Assembly (NCBI RefSeq): GCF_000633355.1
Contig: NZ_AYMQ01000052.1
Location: 1-57,271 of the forward strand
Source of the DNA: Serratia sp. H1w
GTDB taxonomy: Bacteria; Pseudomonadota; Gammaproteobacteria; Enterobacterales; Enterobacteriaceae
Direction of reading: 5' to 3'
DNA length: 57,271 nucleotides
The stretch's first letter is position 1. Every line of letters begins with the position of its first letter. Shown piece by piece: positions 34,194 to 42,872 of this stretch. Below the pieces are notes generated by a model. It had not been told where the DNA came from and made no database searches. It saw only the letters and a program-made list of their open reading frames with translations. Position numbers and translations under genes: made by a program.

Positions 34194-34446
34194 TTGCTCC
34201 TCCGGAATTCATAAATAGACAATTACAAGCTTAATGATGTATCACATATTTTCCATCCGATGCCAGATTAAAATTTAACAAAACCAAAACAAAACATTTA
34301 ACACCTAAGAAAAACAACAAGACAGAAAATAAATACAACATTAAAATCAATAAAATAACAAATAATCCTGTGATGGGTATAGCAAAACCACACTAATTGC
34401 ATTTGATCTTATTGTTATCAACTTGTAGCCTTACGGTGAGTTAAAG
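34194..34446. promoter_or_regulatory. paaZ-paaA divergent promoter region
   Basis: Very AT-rich (long A/C and A/T runs at 34270-34365), as expected of a bendable, IHF- or H-NS-type region. TGTGATGGG at 34370 could be half a CRP site, and TGATGTATCA at 34234-34243 is a 10-base palindrome near paaZ. E. coli paa promoters need CRP and IHF; those sites are not confirmed here. Confidence 0.45.
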
Positions 34447-34485
34447 TGATTCACATTTTGGTTTTGATGTGAAAAACATGAATCA
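34447..34485. promoter_or_regulatory. PaaX operator before paaA
   Basis: TGATTC (34447-34452), exactly 27 bases, then GAATCA (34480-34485). This is the same split palindrome, TGATTC-N27-GAATCA, described for the PaaX repressor in E. coli. It ends 13 bases before the paaA ATG, so bound PaaX would block transcription start or escape until phenylacetyl-CoA releases it. Confidence 0.85.
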
Positions 34486-34498
34486 CCAAGAGGCAACC

Positions 34499-35437
34499 AT
34501 GACAACTGAAGCACAATTTCAACAGCACTTTGACGACAAGATTGCCGCCGATATCTCCATCGAAGCCAAAGACTGGATGCCGGATGCCTATCGTCGCAAC
34601 CTGATCCGGCAGATCGGCCAGCACGCCCATTCCGAAGTGGTCGGCATGTTGCCGGAAGCCAACTGGCTGACCCGCGCCCCTTCCCTACGGCGCAAGGCGG
34701 TGTTACTGGCGAAAGTCCAGGATGAGGCCGGGCACGGTCTTTATCTGTACAGCGCGGCGGAAACCCTCGGCTGTACCCGCCAGGATATCTATCAGAAGAT
34801 GCTCGCCGGCCAGATGAAATACTCCTCGATCTTCAACTATCCCACACTGAACTGGGCCGACATTGGTGTGATCGGCTGGCTGGTCGATGGTGCAGCCATC
34901 GTCAACCAGGTAGCGCTGTGTCGCGCGTCTTACGGCCCATACGCCAGAGCGATGGTGAAAATCTGTAAGGAAGAGAGCTTCCACCAGCGCCAGGGTTATG
35001 AAGCCGTAATGGTCATGGCCCAGGGCAGCGCAGCGCAGAAAGCCATGTTGCAGGACGCCATCAACCGCTTCTGGTGGCCCGCGCTGATGATGTTTGGCCC
35101 CAGCGATACCGATTCCCCCCACAGCGCGCAGAGCATGGCCTGGAAGATCAAACGCCATAGCAATGACGAGCTGCGACAGAAGTTTATCGATAACACCGTA
35201 CCGCAGTTGGAAGCCCTGGGCATGAGCGCTCCCGATGCCGATCTGGCATGGGATGAGGCCAGCGGGCACTACCGCTTTGGCGAGATCGACTGGGCAGAGC
35301 TGCACGAAGTGATCCAGGGCCGTGGCCAGTGCAACCACGAGCGTCTGCAAGCCAAGCGAAAAGCCTGGGACGAAGGCAGTTGGGTACGGGATGGTGCCAT
35401 GGCCCATGCCAGCAAACGCGCGGCAAACGCTGCTTAA
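34499..35437 (+). CDS. paaA: 1,2-phenylacetyl-CoA epoxidase subunit A (catalytic)
   Basis: A 312-residue diiron subunit of the PaaABCE multicomponent epoxidase that converts phenylacetyl-CoA to the 1,2-epoxide. Diiron ligands lie in [17 protein letters not shown] and [11 protein letters not shown], and [27 protein letters not shown] is collinear with E. coli PaaA. GAGG sets ATG 34499 rather than 34469, whose ATG lies inside the PaaX operator. It is the first gene of paaABCDEFGHIJK. Confidence 0.97.
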   Translation: MTTEAQFQQHFDDKIAADISIEAKDWMPDAYRRNLIRQIGQHAHSEVVGMLPEANWLTRAPSLRRKAVLLAKVQDEAGHGLYLYSAAETLGCTRQDIYQKMLAGQMKYSSIFNYPTLNWADIGVIGWLVDGAAIVNQVALCRASYGPYARAMVKICKEESFHQRQGYEAVMVMAQGSAAQKAMLQDAINRFWWPALMMFGPSDTDSPHSAQSMAWKIKRHSNDELRQKFIDNTVPQLEALGMSAPDADLAWDEASGHYRFGEIDWAELHEVIQGRGQCNHERLQAKRKAWDEGSWVRDGAMAHASKRAANAA

Positions 35438-35451
35438 TCGAGGAGAGAAAA

Positions 35452-35739
35452 ATGACTCATGCCGAATGGCCGTTGTATGAAGTGTTTATCCGCAGCAAGC
35501 AGGGGTTGGCCCACCGCCACGTTGGCAGCCTGCATGCCGCAGACGATCGGATGGCGTTGGAAAACGCTCGCGATGCCTATACCCGTCGTAATGAAGGCTG
35601 TTCGATCTGGGTGGTGCAGTCCAGCCATCTGATCGCCTCCCAGGAGGAAGATCGGGCGGCATTCTTCGATCCTTCCGACGACAAAATCTACCGTCATCCG
35701 ACGTTCTACACCATTCCCGACGGCATCAAGAACATGTAG
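35452..35739 (+). CDS. paaB: 1,2-phenylacetyl-CoA epoxidase subunit B
   Basis: A 95-residue structural subunit needed for the PaaABCE complex to assemble. WPLYEVFIRSKQGLAHRHVGSLHA and the ending HPTFYTIPDGIKNM match PaaB. AGGAGAGAAAA precedes ATG 35452; a longer frame upstream overlaps paaA and lacks the family start. It has no catalytic residues. Confidence 0.96.
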   Translation: MTHAEWPLYEVFIRSKQGLAHRHVGSLHAADDRMALENARDAYTRRNEGCSIWVVQSSHLIASQEEDRAAFFDPSDDKIYRHPTFYTIPDGIKNM

Positions 35740-35748
35740 AGGCAGGCC

Positions 35749-36510
35749 ATGACGACGATTAACGATGTAACCCTCAGCTATGCCCTGCGTTTGGGCGATA
35801 CGCCGCTCATCCTGGCACAGCGCCTGTGCGGCTGGTGCGGCCACGCCCCCGAGTTGGAGATCGACCTGGCGCTGGCCAACATTGGCCTCGATCTGCTGGG
35901 GCAAGCGCGTAACTTTCTGAGCTACGCCGCCGAGCTTTCCGGCCCGCAGCACAGCGAAGACAGCCTGGCCTTTGGCCGTGACGAACGTGAATTCCATAAC
36001 CTGCTGTTGGCGGAACAACCTAACGGCGGCTTTAACGACACGCTGGTACGCCAGTTCCTGCTGGATACCTACCATGTCCTGTTACACCGCGAGCTGAGCC
36101 ACAGCAAGGACAGCCAACTGGCCGCTATCGCCGCTAAATCGCTGAAGGAAGCAGACTATCACCTGCGCTTCAGCCACGGCTGGATGATCCGTCTGGGGGA
36201 CGGTAGCGAAATCAGCCACCAGAAGATCCAACAGTCATTGAACGATCTATGGCGCTTCACCGCCGAGCTGTTCCACGCCGACGAGATCGAGCTGCAATTG
36301 GCCGAACTGGGCATCGCCGTCGATCCGCGCCAATTGCAGGCTCCGTGGCAAGCCATGGTGAACGACACGCTGCAACAGGCCACGCTCGCGCTGCCCACCG
36401 AGCAGGCATTCCGCCACGGCGGCAAACAAGGGCGCCACACTGAGCACCTCGGTCCGATGCTGGCAGAGATGCAGTTTCTGCCACGCGCTTACCCGAACTG
36501 TAACTGGTAG
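35749..36510 (+). CDS. paaC: 1,2-phenylacetyl-CoA epoxidase subunit C
   Basis: A 253-residue structural partner of PaaA with the same ferritin-like helical fold but without a full diiron site. LRLGDTPLILAQRLCGWCGHAPELEIDLALANIGLDLLGQAR is the family signature, and HTEHLGPMLAEMQFLPRAYPNCNW the typical end. It is nine bases after paaB. Confidence 0.96.
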   Translation: MTTINDVTLSYALRLGDTPLILAQRLCGWCGHAPELEIDLALANIGLDLLGQARNFLSYAAELSGPQHSEDSLAFGRDEREFHNLLLAEQPNGGFNDTLVRQFLLDTYHVLLHRELSHSKDSQLAAIAAKSLKEADYHLRFSHGWMIRLGDGSEISHQKIQQSLNDLWRFTAELFHADEIELQLAELGIAVDPRQLQAPWQAMVNDTLQQATLALPTEQAFRHGGKQGRHTEHLGPMLAEMQFLPRAYPNCNW

Positions 36511-36515
36511 AGGTC

Positions 36516-37016
36516 ATGATGAATATCACCCGACTGCAACCGGCCGAGATCCCCCAGATCTGGCACTGCTTACAGCAGATCAGCGATCCCGAACTGCCGG
36601 TGCTGTCCATTACCGATCTGGGCATGGTGCGGGACGTGGAGCGCGAAGGTGCAGGCTGGCATATCACCTTTACCCCAACCTATTCCGGTTGCCCGGCAAC
36701 GGAGTACCTGCTCAACGCCATCGAACAGACGCTGAATGAAGCAGGTTTCAGTCCGGTGAAAATCACCATCAGCCTCAGCCCGGCCTGGACCACCGATTGG
36801 ATGAATGCGGATGCTCGCCAGCGCCTGCGTGAATACGGTGTGGCACCGCCGCAGGGGCAAACCTGTGAGAAACCGCTGGCACATGGCCCAGTTCAGTGTC
36901 CCCGTTGCGGCAGCTCCAGCACGGAAAAGATCAGCGAGTTCGGCTCCACCGCCTGCAAAGCGCTTTATCGCTGTTGCGACTGTCGGGAACCGTTCGACTA
37001 TTTCAAATGTATTTAG
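36516..37016 (+). CDS. paaD: PaaD, Fe-S assembly-type accessory protein
   Basis: A 166-residue protein: an N-terminal MIP18/SufT-like domain (DPELPVLSITDLGMVRDV, TYSGCPATE) plus a C-terminal cysteine cluster CPRCGS...CKALYRCCDCREPFDYFKC. It is needed for epoxidase activity and is thought to help mature the [2Fe-2S] centre of PaaE. Two ATGs, 36516 and 36519, follow GAGG directly. Confidence 0.95.
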   Translation: MMNITRLQPAEIPQIWHCLQQISDPELPVLSITDLGMVRDVEREGAGWHITFTPTYSGCPATEYLLNAIEQTLNEAGFSPVKITISLSPAWTTDWMNADARQRLREYGVAPPQGQTCEKPLAHGPVQCPRCGSSSTEKISEFGSTACKALYRCCDCREPFDYFKCI

Positions 37017-37030
37017 GAGCACTGAAAACC

Positions 37031-38089
37031 ATGACGGTCTTTCATCGCCTGAATGTCGCTGCCATCGAGCGCGAAACCCCGGATGCCGTAGCCATCACGC
37101 TGCGCGTCCCGGACGAATTGAAATCCCATTACGGCTACACACCCGGCCAGCATCTGACGCTCAAGGCGCAGGTCAACGGTGAAGAGCTACGCCGCTGCTA
37201 CTCCATCTGTAGCGCACCGCAGGAAGGCGTCTTGCGGATCGGCATCAAGGCGATCCATCAGGGACGTTTCTCTTCATTTATCAACCAAAGCTTGCAGGTG
37301 GGTGACGAGCTGGAAGTGATGTTGCCGCAAGGCCGCTTTGGTTACCAGCCACAGGCACAGACTCAGGGCAACTATCTGGCGATTGCCGCTGGCTCTGGCA
37401 TAACGCCCATGCTGTCGATCATCAAGGCGACGTTGCAATTGGAACCCAATAGCCAATTCACGCTGATTTACGGCAATCGCACCAGCCGCTCGGTGATGTT
37501 TAAAGAAGCCCTCTCGGATCTGAAAAACCGTTATTCCCAACGCTTCCAGCCGCTGTATCTGTTCAGCCAGGAAAACCTCGACAGCCCGCTGCTCAGCGGC
37601 CGCATCGATCGTGAACACCTGACTGCCATAGGCAACACGCTGGTGAACTTCAACGAATTCGACCACGCCTTTATCTGCGGCCCAGAAACGATGATGGACG
37701 ATGCACACACCGTACTGGAGCTCGCCGGGATGTCTGCGGAGCATATTCACAGCGAGCGTTTCAACACCAGCGGGATTACCGCCCGTCCGGTTAACGCAGG
37801 CAGCCGCAACGCGACCCAGGTAGAGATCCGGCTCGACGGTCGCAGTCTGAAGATCGAAGTCGGCAGTGAGGATGACAGCATTCTGGATGCCGCCTTGCGC
37901 CAGGGAGCCGATCTGCCCTACGCCTGCAAAGGCGGTGTCTGCGCCACCTGTAAATGCAAGCTGAAGGCCGGTGAGGTAGACATGGCGATCAACTACAGCC
38001 TGGAGCCGGACCAACTGGCGGCAGGCTATGTCTTGAGCTGCCAGTCCTGGCCACGCGGTGCAGGCGTGGTGCTGGACTTTGACGTTTAG
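37031..38089 (+). CDS. paaE: 1,2-phenylacetyl-CoA epoxidase reductase subunit E
   Basis: A 352-residue flavin/[2Fe-2S] reductase supplying electrons to PaaA from NADPH. An FAD domain (RRCYSICSAP) and NAD domain (AIAAGSGITPMLSI, FICGPETMM) come first, and the plant-type ferredoxin is C-terminal (CKGGVCATCKCKL...LSCQS), opposite to BenC. ATG 37031 begins the family MTVFHRL motif; a longer frame overlaps paaD. Confidence 0.96.
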   Translation: MTVFHRLNVAAIERETPDAVAITLRVPDELKSHYGYTPGQHLTLKAQVNGEELRRCYSICSAPQEGVLRIGIKAIHQGRFSSFINQSLQVGDELEVMLPQGRFGYQPQAQTQGNYLAIAAGSGITPMLSIIKATLQLEPNSQFTLIYGNRTSRSVMFKEALSDLKNRYSQRFQPLYLFSQENLDSPLLSGRIDREHLTAIGNTLVNFNEFDHAFICGPETMMDDAHTVLELAGMSAEHIHSERFNTSGITARPVNAGSRNATQVEIRLDGRSLKIEVGSEDDSILDAALRQGADLPYACKGGVCATCKCKLKAGEVDMAINYSLEPDQLAAGYVLSCQSWPRGAGVVLDFDV

Positions 38090-38098
38090 GAGCTGACG

Positions 38099-38872
38099 AT
38101 GGAAACCCCTTGGATCCTGCGTGAGCAGCAACAACGCGTGGTCACGCTGACGCTGCACCGCCCCGATGCCCGCAATGCGCTGAGCACCGCCTGCCTGGAG
38201 CAGTTGGTCTATCAACTGGAACAGGCCGATGCCGATACCGGCGTAGGTGCGGTGGTGATCACCGGTGCCGCACGGTTCTTCGCTGCCGGTGCCGACCTGC
38301 GCGAATTGCAGCAGCAGGATGTCGCCGCCACCCAGCTCGATCACCGCCCTTTGCTCTGGCAACGCCTGGCCCAGTTCAGCAAGCCGTTACTGGCGGCGGT
38401 GAACGGTTACGCCCTCGGTGCCGGCTGTGAGTTGGCACTGGCCTGCGACATCACACTGTGCGGCGAAAGCGCCCGCTTTGGCCTACCCGAAATCACGCTT
38501 GGCCTGATGCCCGGAGCCGGTGGCACCCAGCGCCTGATCCGCAGCGTGGGTAAATCCCGCGCCTATCAAATGGTACTGACCGGCGAAGCCATCGACGCCC
38601 GCTGTGCACTGCAAACCGGGCTGGTGAGCGAAGTTTGTGTCGACGCATTAACGTTGGAACGCACTCAGCAGTTGGCCCAGCGTATCAGCCAACAGGCACC
38701 GCTAGCCCTGCGCGCCGCCAAACAGGCGCTCAAGCAGGCACAGGAAACCGGCCTCAGCCAGGGCTTGCAGATGGAGCGTCAGCAGTTTGTCACCCTGGCC
38801 GCCACCGACGATCGCCGTGAAGGCATTGCCGCCTTCTTCGAAAAACGCACACCGAACTATCAAGGGCGCTGA
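38099..38872 (+). CDS. paaF: 2,3-dehydroadipyl-CoA hydratase
   Basis: A 257-residue crotonase-fold hydratase that hydrates 2,3-dehydroadipyl-CoA to 3-hydroxyadipyl-CoA. The oxyanion loops are GAARFFAAGADLREL and NGYALGAGCELALACD, and catalytic glutamates lie in GLPEITLGLMPGAGGTQRL. AGGAG precedes the ATG. It lies three bases before paaG. Confidence 0.95.
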   Translation: METPWILREQQQRVVTLTLHRPDARNALSTACLEQLVYQLEQADADTGVGAVVITGAARFFAAGADLRELQQQDVAATQLDHRPLLWQRLAQFSKPLLAAVNGYALGAGCELALACDITLCGESARFGLPEITLGLMPGAGGTQRLIRSVGKSRAYQMVLTGEAIDARCALQTGLVSEVCVDALTLERTQQLAQRISQQAPLALRAAKQALKQAQETGLSQGLQMERQQFVTLAATDDRREGIAAFFEKRTPNYQGR

Positions 38873-38875
38873 TTT

Positions 38876-39667
38876 ATGGAAAACGCATTAATTCTCAGCC
38901 ACATCGAAGCCGGGGTATTAACCCTTACCCTCAATCGCCCCGATCGGCTCAACAGTTTTAACGATGAAATGCACCACCAGCTCAGCGAAGCGCTGACCGT
39001 GGCCGAACGCGACGAGAGCGTGCGCTGCGTGCTGATCACCGGTGCCGGGCGTGGCTTCTGTGCCGGGCAGGATCTGAACGATCGCAACGTCAGCGTGGAA
39101 CAGGCCGCCCCGGATCTTGGGCTGTCGGTGGAGCGTTTTTACAATCCGCTGATCCGCCGCCTGAGCGCCTTGCCTAAACCGATCGTCTGCGCGGTCAATG
39201 GCGTTGCTGCCGGAGCCGGTGCCGCATTGGCCTTGGCCTGCGATATCGTGGTGGCCGCCGATAACGCCAGCTTTATCCAATCCTTCTGCAAACTGGGGCT
39301 GGTGCCAGACTCTGGCGGCAGTTGGTATCTGCCACGCCTGGCCGGACATGCTCGGGCCATGGGCATGGCGCTGCTGGGGGACAAAATCAGTGCTCAGCAG
39401 GCGCTGGAGTGGGGAATGATCTGGCAAGTCGTCCCCGCTGCCGAGCTGGCCGATCATACCCAAAGCATGGCCAGACAGCTTGCCACCCAACCGACCTACG
39501 GCCTGGGTCTCATCAAAAAGGCCATGTACAGCTCGGCCAGCAATACGCTCGATCAGCAGCTCGATTTAGAGCGTGACTTGCAGCGCTTGGGTGGCCGCAG
39601 TGACGACTATCGTGAAGGCGTCAGCGCCTTCTTCGCCAAACGTCCACCCAATTTCAGCGGGAAATAG
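38876..39667 (+). CDS. paaG: 1,2-epoxyphenylacetyl-CoA isomerase
   Basis: A 263-residue crotonase-fold isomerase that rearranges the ring epoxide to oxepin-CoA and also shifts double bonds later in the route. GAGRGFCAGQDLNDR and NGVAAGAGAALALACDIVVAA are the oxyanion-hole loops, and LGLVPDSGGSWYLPRLAG has Asp in place of the hydratase Glu, as in isomerases. It starts three bases after paaF. Confidence 0.95.
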   Translation: MENALILSHIEAGVLTLTLNRPDRLNSFNDEMHHQLSEALTVAERDESVRCVLITGAGRGFCAGQDLNDRNVSVEQAAPDLGLSVERFYNPLIRRLSALPKPIVCAVNGVAAGAGAALALACDIVVAADNASFIQSFCKLGLVPDSGGSWYLPRLAGHARAMGMALLGDKISAQQALEWGMIWQVVPAAELADHTQSMARQLATQPTYGLGLIKKAMYSSASNTLDQQLDLERDLQRLGGRSDDYREGVSAFFAKRPPNFSGK

Positions 39668-39669
39668 CC

Positions 39670-41211
39670 ATGAGAGAAAAGATGGCGGTGAATGCTCTAC
39701 CCCCCTCTGCAACGGTCGCCGTGATTGGTGCCGGAACCATGGGGATCGGCATTGCCCAGGTGGCCGCGGCGGCAGGACATCGGGTCAAGCTGTTCGATAT
39801 CGCCCTGCCTGCCGCCTCCCGTGCGCTTGAGCAACTCGGGCAACGGCTGCGCAAACGGGTCGAGGCAGGTAAAGCCGATGCCCACAGCACCGAAACCCTA
39901 CTGGGCAATATTCAGTTGACCGACTCGTTGGGCGATCTGGCCGACAGCAATCTGGTGATTGAGGCGGTGGCGGAGAAGTTGGCAATCAAACAGAGCCTGT
40001 TTCGCGATCTGGAAGCGATCTGCTCGCCAGAGGCGCTGTTTGCCAGCAATACCTCGTCACTCTCGATTACCGCCATCGCCAGCACGCTTCAGCATCCGCA
40101 ACGCATGGCTGGCCTGCACTTTTTCAACCCGGCTCCGCTGATGAAGCTGGTGGAAATCGTCGGCGGGCTGGAAACCAGCCCGGAAACGCTGAACAGCCTG
40201 CAGACCTTGGCTCAACACTGGGGTAAGCACAGCGTCGTCTGCCGTTCGACACCGGGCTTTATCGTCAACCGCGTGGCCCGGCCTTTCTATGCCGAAACCC
40301 TGCGCGCCCTGGAAGAACAGATTGCCGACCCCGCAACCCTGGATAGCGTACTGCGCGATGCCGGTGGTTTTGCCATGGGGCCGCTGCAACTGACCGACCT
40401 GATTGGCCACGACGTCAACTATGCCGTCACTGAATCGGTCTATCACGCCTTCTATCAGGACAGCCGCTTTACCCCTTCACTGGTGCAGCAGGAACTGGTG
40501 GCTGCCGGGCATTTAGGCCGTAAGAGTGGCCGCGGTTTCTACCGTTATGGCAGTGAGCAGGCGGCAGCACAACCAACCTTTGCTACGGCAGAAGTGGTTG
40601 AATTACCGAAGTCCGTTACGCTGCACGGCGATTGGGCGGCAATCGGTGAGTTTGCACAGTTGCTGGCAGGAAATGCGGAGACGATCAAACATTCTGGCCA
40701 GACCAGTCCGTTTGCCCGGATCGACGAAGTTACATTTATGTTAACAAATGGTAAAACAGCAAGCCAAGTCGCCGAAGAAATCGGATCGCCCGTGGTACTG
40801 TTCGACCTGTCCGTCAACTATCAGCACGCCCCCGTTATCGCCATCAGCAGCGCCGAGCAGAACACGCTGCCACAAACGGCCAAAGTCATCCGCCTGCTGC
40901 AATCGCTGGGTAAACAGGTGATCCCGTTGCCGGATTACCCTGGCCTGCTGGTGATGCGCACCGTCGCCATGCTGGCTAATGAAGCCCTCGACGTGGTGAA
41001 CAAAGGCGTCGCCAGCGCCGCTGACACCGACGACGCCATGCGCTTTGGCGTCAACTACCCGCAAGGGCCGCTGACCTGGGGCAGCAAGCTCGGCTGGCAA
41101 CAGATCCTCACCACGCTGGAAAATCTTCAGCGCTATTACGCAGAACCCCGCTATCGCCCCATGCCGCTACTGCGCCGTTATGCCGCCAATTACTCAGGAG
41201 CCGAATGCTGA
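39670..41211 (+). CDS. paaH: 3-hydroxyadipyl-CoA dehydrogenase
   Basis: A 513-residue 3-hydroxyacyl-CoA dehydrogenase with two C-terminal domains. The NAD loop is VIGAGTMGIGIAQVAAAAGH (about 18-37), the catalytic His lies in AGLHFFNPAPLMKLVEIV, and VNRVARPFYAETL and GGFAMGPLQLTDLIGHDVN follow. It oxidises 3-hydroxyadipyl-CoA to 3-oxoadipyl-CoA with NAD+. It begins two bases after paaG and overlaps paaI by seven. Confidence 0.95.
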   Translation: MREKMAVNALPPSATVAVIGAGTMGIGIAQVAAAAGHRVKLFDIALPAASRALEQLGQRLRKRVEAGKADAHSTETLLGNIQLTDSLGDLADSNLVIEAVAEKLAIKQSLFRDLEAICSPEALFASNTSSLSITAIASTLQHPQRMAGLHFFNPAPLMKLVEIVGGLETSPETLNSLQTLAQHWGKHSVVCRSTPGFIVNRVARPFYAETLRALEEQIADPATLDSVLRDAGGFAMGPLQLTDLIGHDVNYAVTESVYHAFYQDSRFTPSLVQQELVAAGHLGRKSGRGFYRYGSEQAAAQPTFATAEVVELPKSVTLHGDWAAIGEFAQLLAGNAETIKHSGQTSPFARIDEVTFMLTNGKTASQVAEEIGSPVVLFDLSVNYQHAPVIAISSAEQNTLPQTAKVIRLLQSLGKQVIPLPDYPGLLVMRTVAMLANEALDVVNKGVASAADTDDAMRFGVNYPQGPLTWGSKLGWQQILTTLENLQRYYAEPRYRPMPLLRRYAANYSGAEC

Positions 41212-41651
41212 TGAATGCCAATACTCCGCGCGCGCTGGCACAGCGCTGCGCCGACCAGATGTTTAGCCAGGATACCTGCGCACAGGCGATGGAGATGCAT
41301 ATTGATGCCGTGGATGCCGGTATGGCCAAAGTCAGCATGACCGTCGGCCCACAGATGCTCAATGGCCACCAGACCTGTCACGGCGGCCAACTGTTCAGCC
41401 TGGCGGATACCGCCTTTGCTTACGCCTGCAACAGTCAGGGGCTGGCAGCGGTCGCTTCTGGCTGCACCATCGATTTTATCCGCCCAGCGTTGGCAGGCGA
41501 TCGTCTCACTGCCTGCGCAGAAGTGCGCCATCAGGGTAAAACCACCGGGCTTTATGACGTCGAGATCGTTAACCAACTGGGGAAAACCGTCGCCTGGTTC
41601 CGTGGCCGCGCCCATCGGTTAGGCCACAGCATTGTAGGAGAGCAACCATGA
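41205..41651 (+). CDS. paaI: Hydroxyphenylacetyl-CoA thioesterase PaaI
   Basis: A 148-residue HotDog-fold thioesterase that salvages CoA from stalled phenylacetyl-CoA-type intermediates. NGHQTCHGGQLFSLADTAFAYACNS is the substrate-site segment, with the family Asp in LAD. ATG 41205 has AGGAG four bases upstream, while ATG 41211 is farther. Its stop overlaps the paaJ ATG (ATGA). Confidence 0.94.
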   Translation: MLMNANTPRALAQRCADQMFSQDTCAQAMEMHIDAVDAGMAKVSMTVGPQMLNGHQTCHGGQLFSLADTAFAYACNSQGLAAVASGCTIDFIRPALAGDRLTACAEVRHQGKTTGLYDVEIVNQLGKTVAWFRGRAHRLGHSIVGEQP

Positions 41652-42853
41652 ATCAGGCCTTTATCTGCGATGGCGTGCGTACACCGATTGGTCGCTACGG
41701 CGGTGCGCTGGCCAACGTGCGTGCCGACGATCTGGCCGCCCTGCCGCTGCGCGCCCTGCTGGAACGTCACCCTAACGTGGACTGGTCACGGGTGGATGAC
41801 GTGATCCTCGGCTGCGCCAATCAGGCTGGGGAAGATAACCGCAATCTGGCCCGTATGGCGGCGTTGCTGGCCGGGCTGCCGCAAAACGTTTCTGGCACCA
41901 CCATCAACCGGCTATGCGGTTCGGGGTTGGATGCGTTGGCCATGGCGGCCCGCAGCATCAAAGCCGGTGAGGCCAGCCTGGTATTGGCCGGGGGAGCCGA
42001 GTCGATGACCCGCGCCCCCATGGTGATGGGCAAGGCCGAAAGCGCCTTCAGCCGTCAGGCACAGCTGTTTGATACCACCATCGGCTGGCGCTTTGTGAAT
42101 CCGCTGATGCACGAGGCTTTTGGCACCGACTCAATGCCGGAAACCGCCGAAAACGTCGCGGCACAGTTTGGCATCAGCCGTGCCGATCAGGATGCCTTTG
42201 CCCTGCGCAGCCAGCAGCGTACCGCGCTGGCCCAACAGCAGGGGATTTTGGCACAGGAAATTATCCCAGTGAGCCTCAGCGGCAAGAAAGGGATAACCAC
42301 ACAATTCAGCGAAGACGAACACCCGCGCGCAGAAACCACGCTGGAGCAACTACAGAAACTGAAGACGCCGTTCCGCCAGCCCGGCTGCATCACCGCAGGC
42401 AATGCTTCCGGCGTCAATGATGGTGCGGCGGCGTTGATTGTCGCCTCCGAGGCCATGGCTTTGCAGCAAGGTCTGACGCCACGGGCACGCATTGTCGCCA
42501 CCGCCACCTGCGGCGTGGAACCCAGATTGATGGGGATCGGCCCGTTGCCCGCGACCCGCAAGGTCCTGGAGATCGCCGGATTAAGCCTGGCGCAGATGGA
42601 CGTCATAGAACTTAACGAAGCATTCGCCGCACAGGCATTGGCGGTATTGCGCCAGCTTGGTCTGCCGGATGATGCCGAACAGGTCAATCCCAACGGAGGT
42701 GCCATCGCTCTTGGCCATCCATTGGGCATGAGCGGTGCGCGCCTGGCGCTGGCCGCCCTGTTTGAGCTGGAACGACGCGCTGGCCGCTACGCACTGTGCA
42801 CCATGTGCATCGGCGTCGGTCAGGGCATTGCCATGATTATTGAGCGTGTCTAA
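41648..42853 (+). CDS. paaJ: 3-oxoadipyl-CoA/3-oxo-5,6-dehydrosuberyl-CoA thiolase
   Basis: A 401-residue thiolase cleaving both 3-oxo-5,6-dehydrosuberyl-CoA and 3-oxoadipyl-CoA. Catalytic residues are Cys90 (NRLCGSG), His357 (GHPLGMSG) and Cys387 ([10 protein letters not shown]). It is a paralogue of PcaF at 7863, with 41 of the first 60 residues identical by my count. It starts inside the paaI stop. Confidence 0.95.
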   Translation: MNQAFICDGVRTPIGRYGGALANVRADDLAALPLRALLERHPNVDWSRVDDVILGCANQAGEDNRNLARMAALLAGLPQNVSGTTINRLCGSGLDALAMAARSIKAGEASLVLAGGAESMTRAPMVMGKAESAFSRQAQLFDTTIGWRFVNPLMHEAFGTDSMPETAENVAAQFGISRADQDAFALRSQQRTALAQQQGILAQEIIPVSLSGKKGITTQFSEDEHPRAETTLEQLQKLKTPFRQPGCITAGNASGVNDGAAALIVASEAMALQQGLTPRARIVATATCGVEPRLMGIGPLPATRKVLEIAGLSLAQMDVIELNEAFAAQALAVLRQLGLPDDAEQVNPNGGAIALGHPLGMSGARLALAALFELERRAGRYALCTMCIGVGQGIAMIIERV

Positions 42854-42872
42854 CCCCTGCGAGGCTAAAAAG

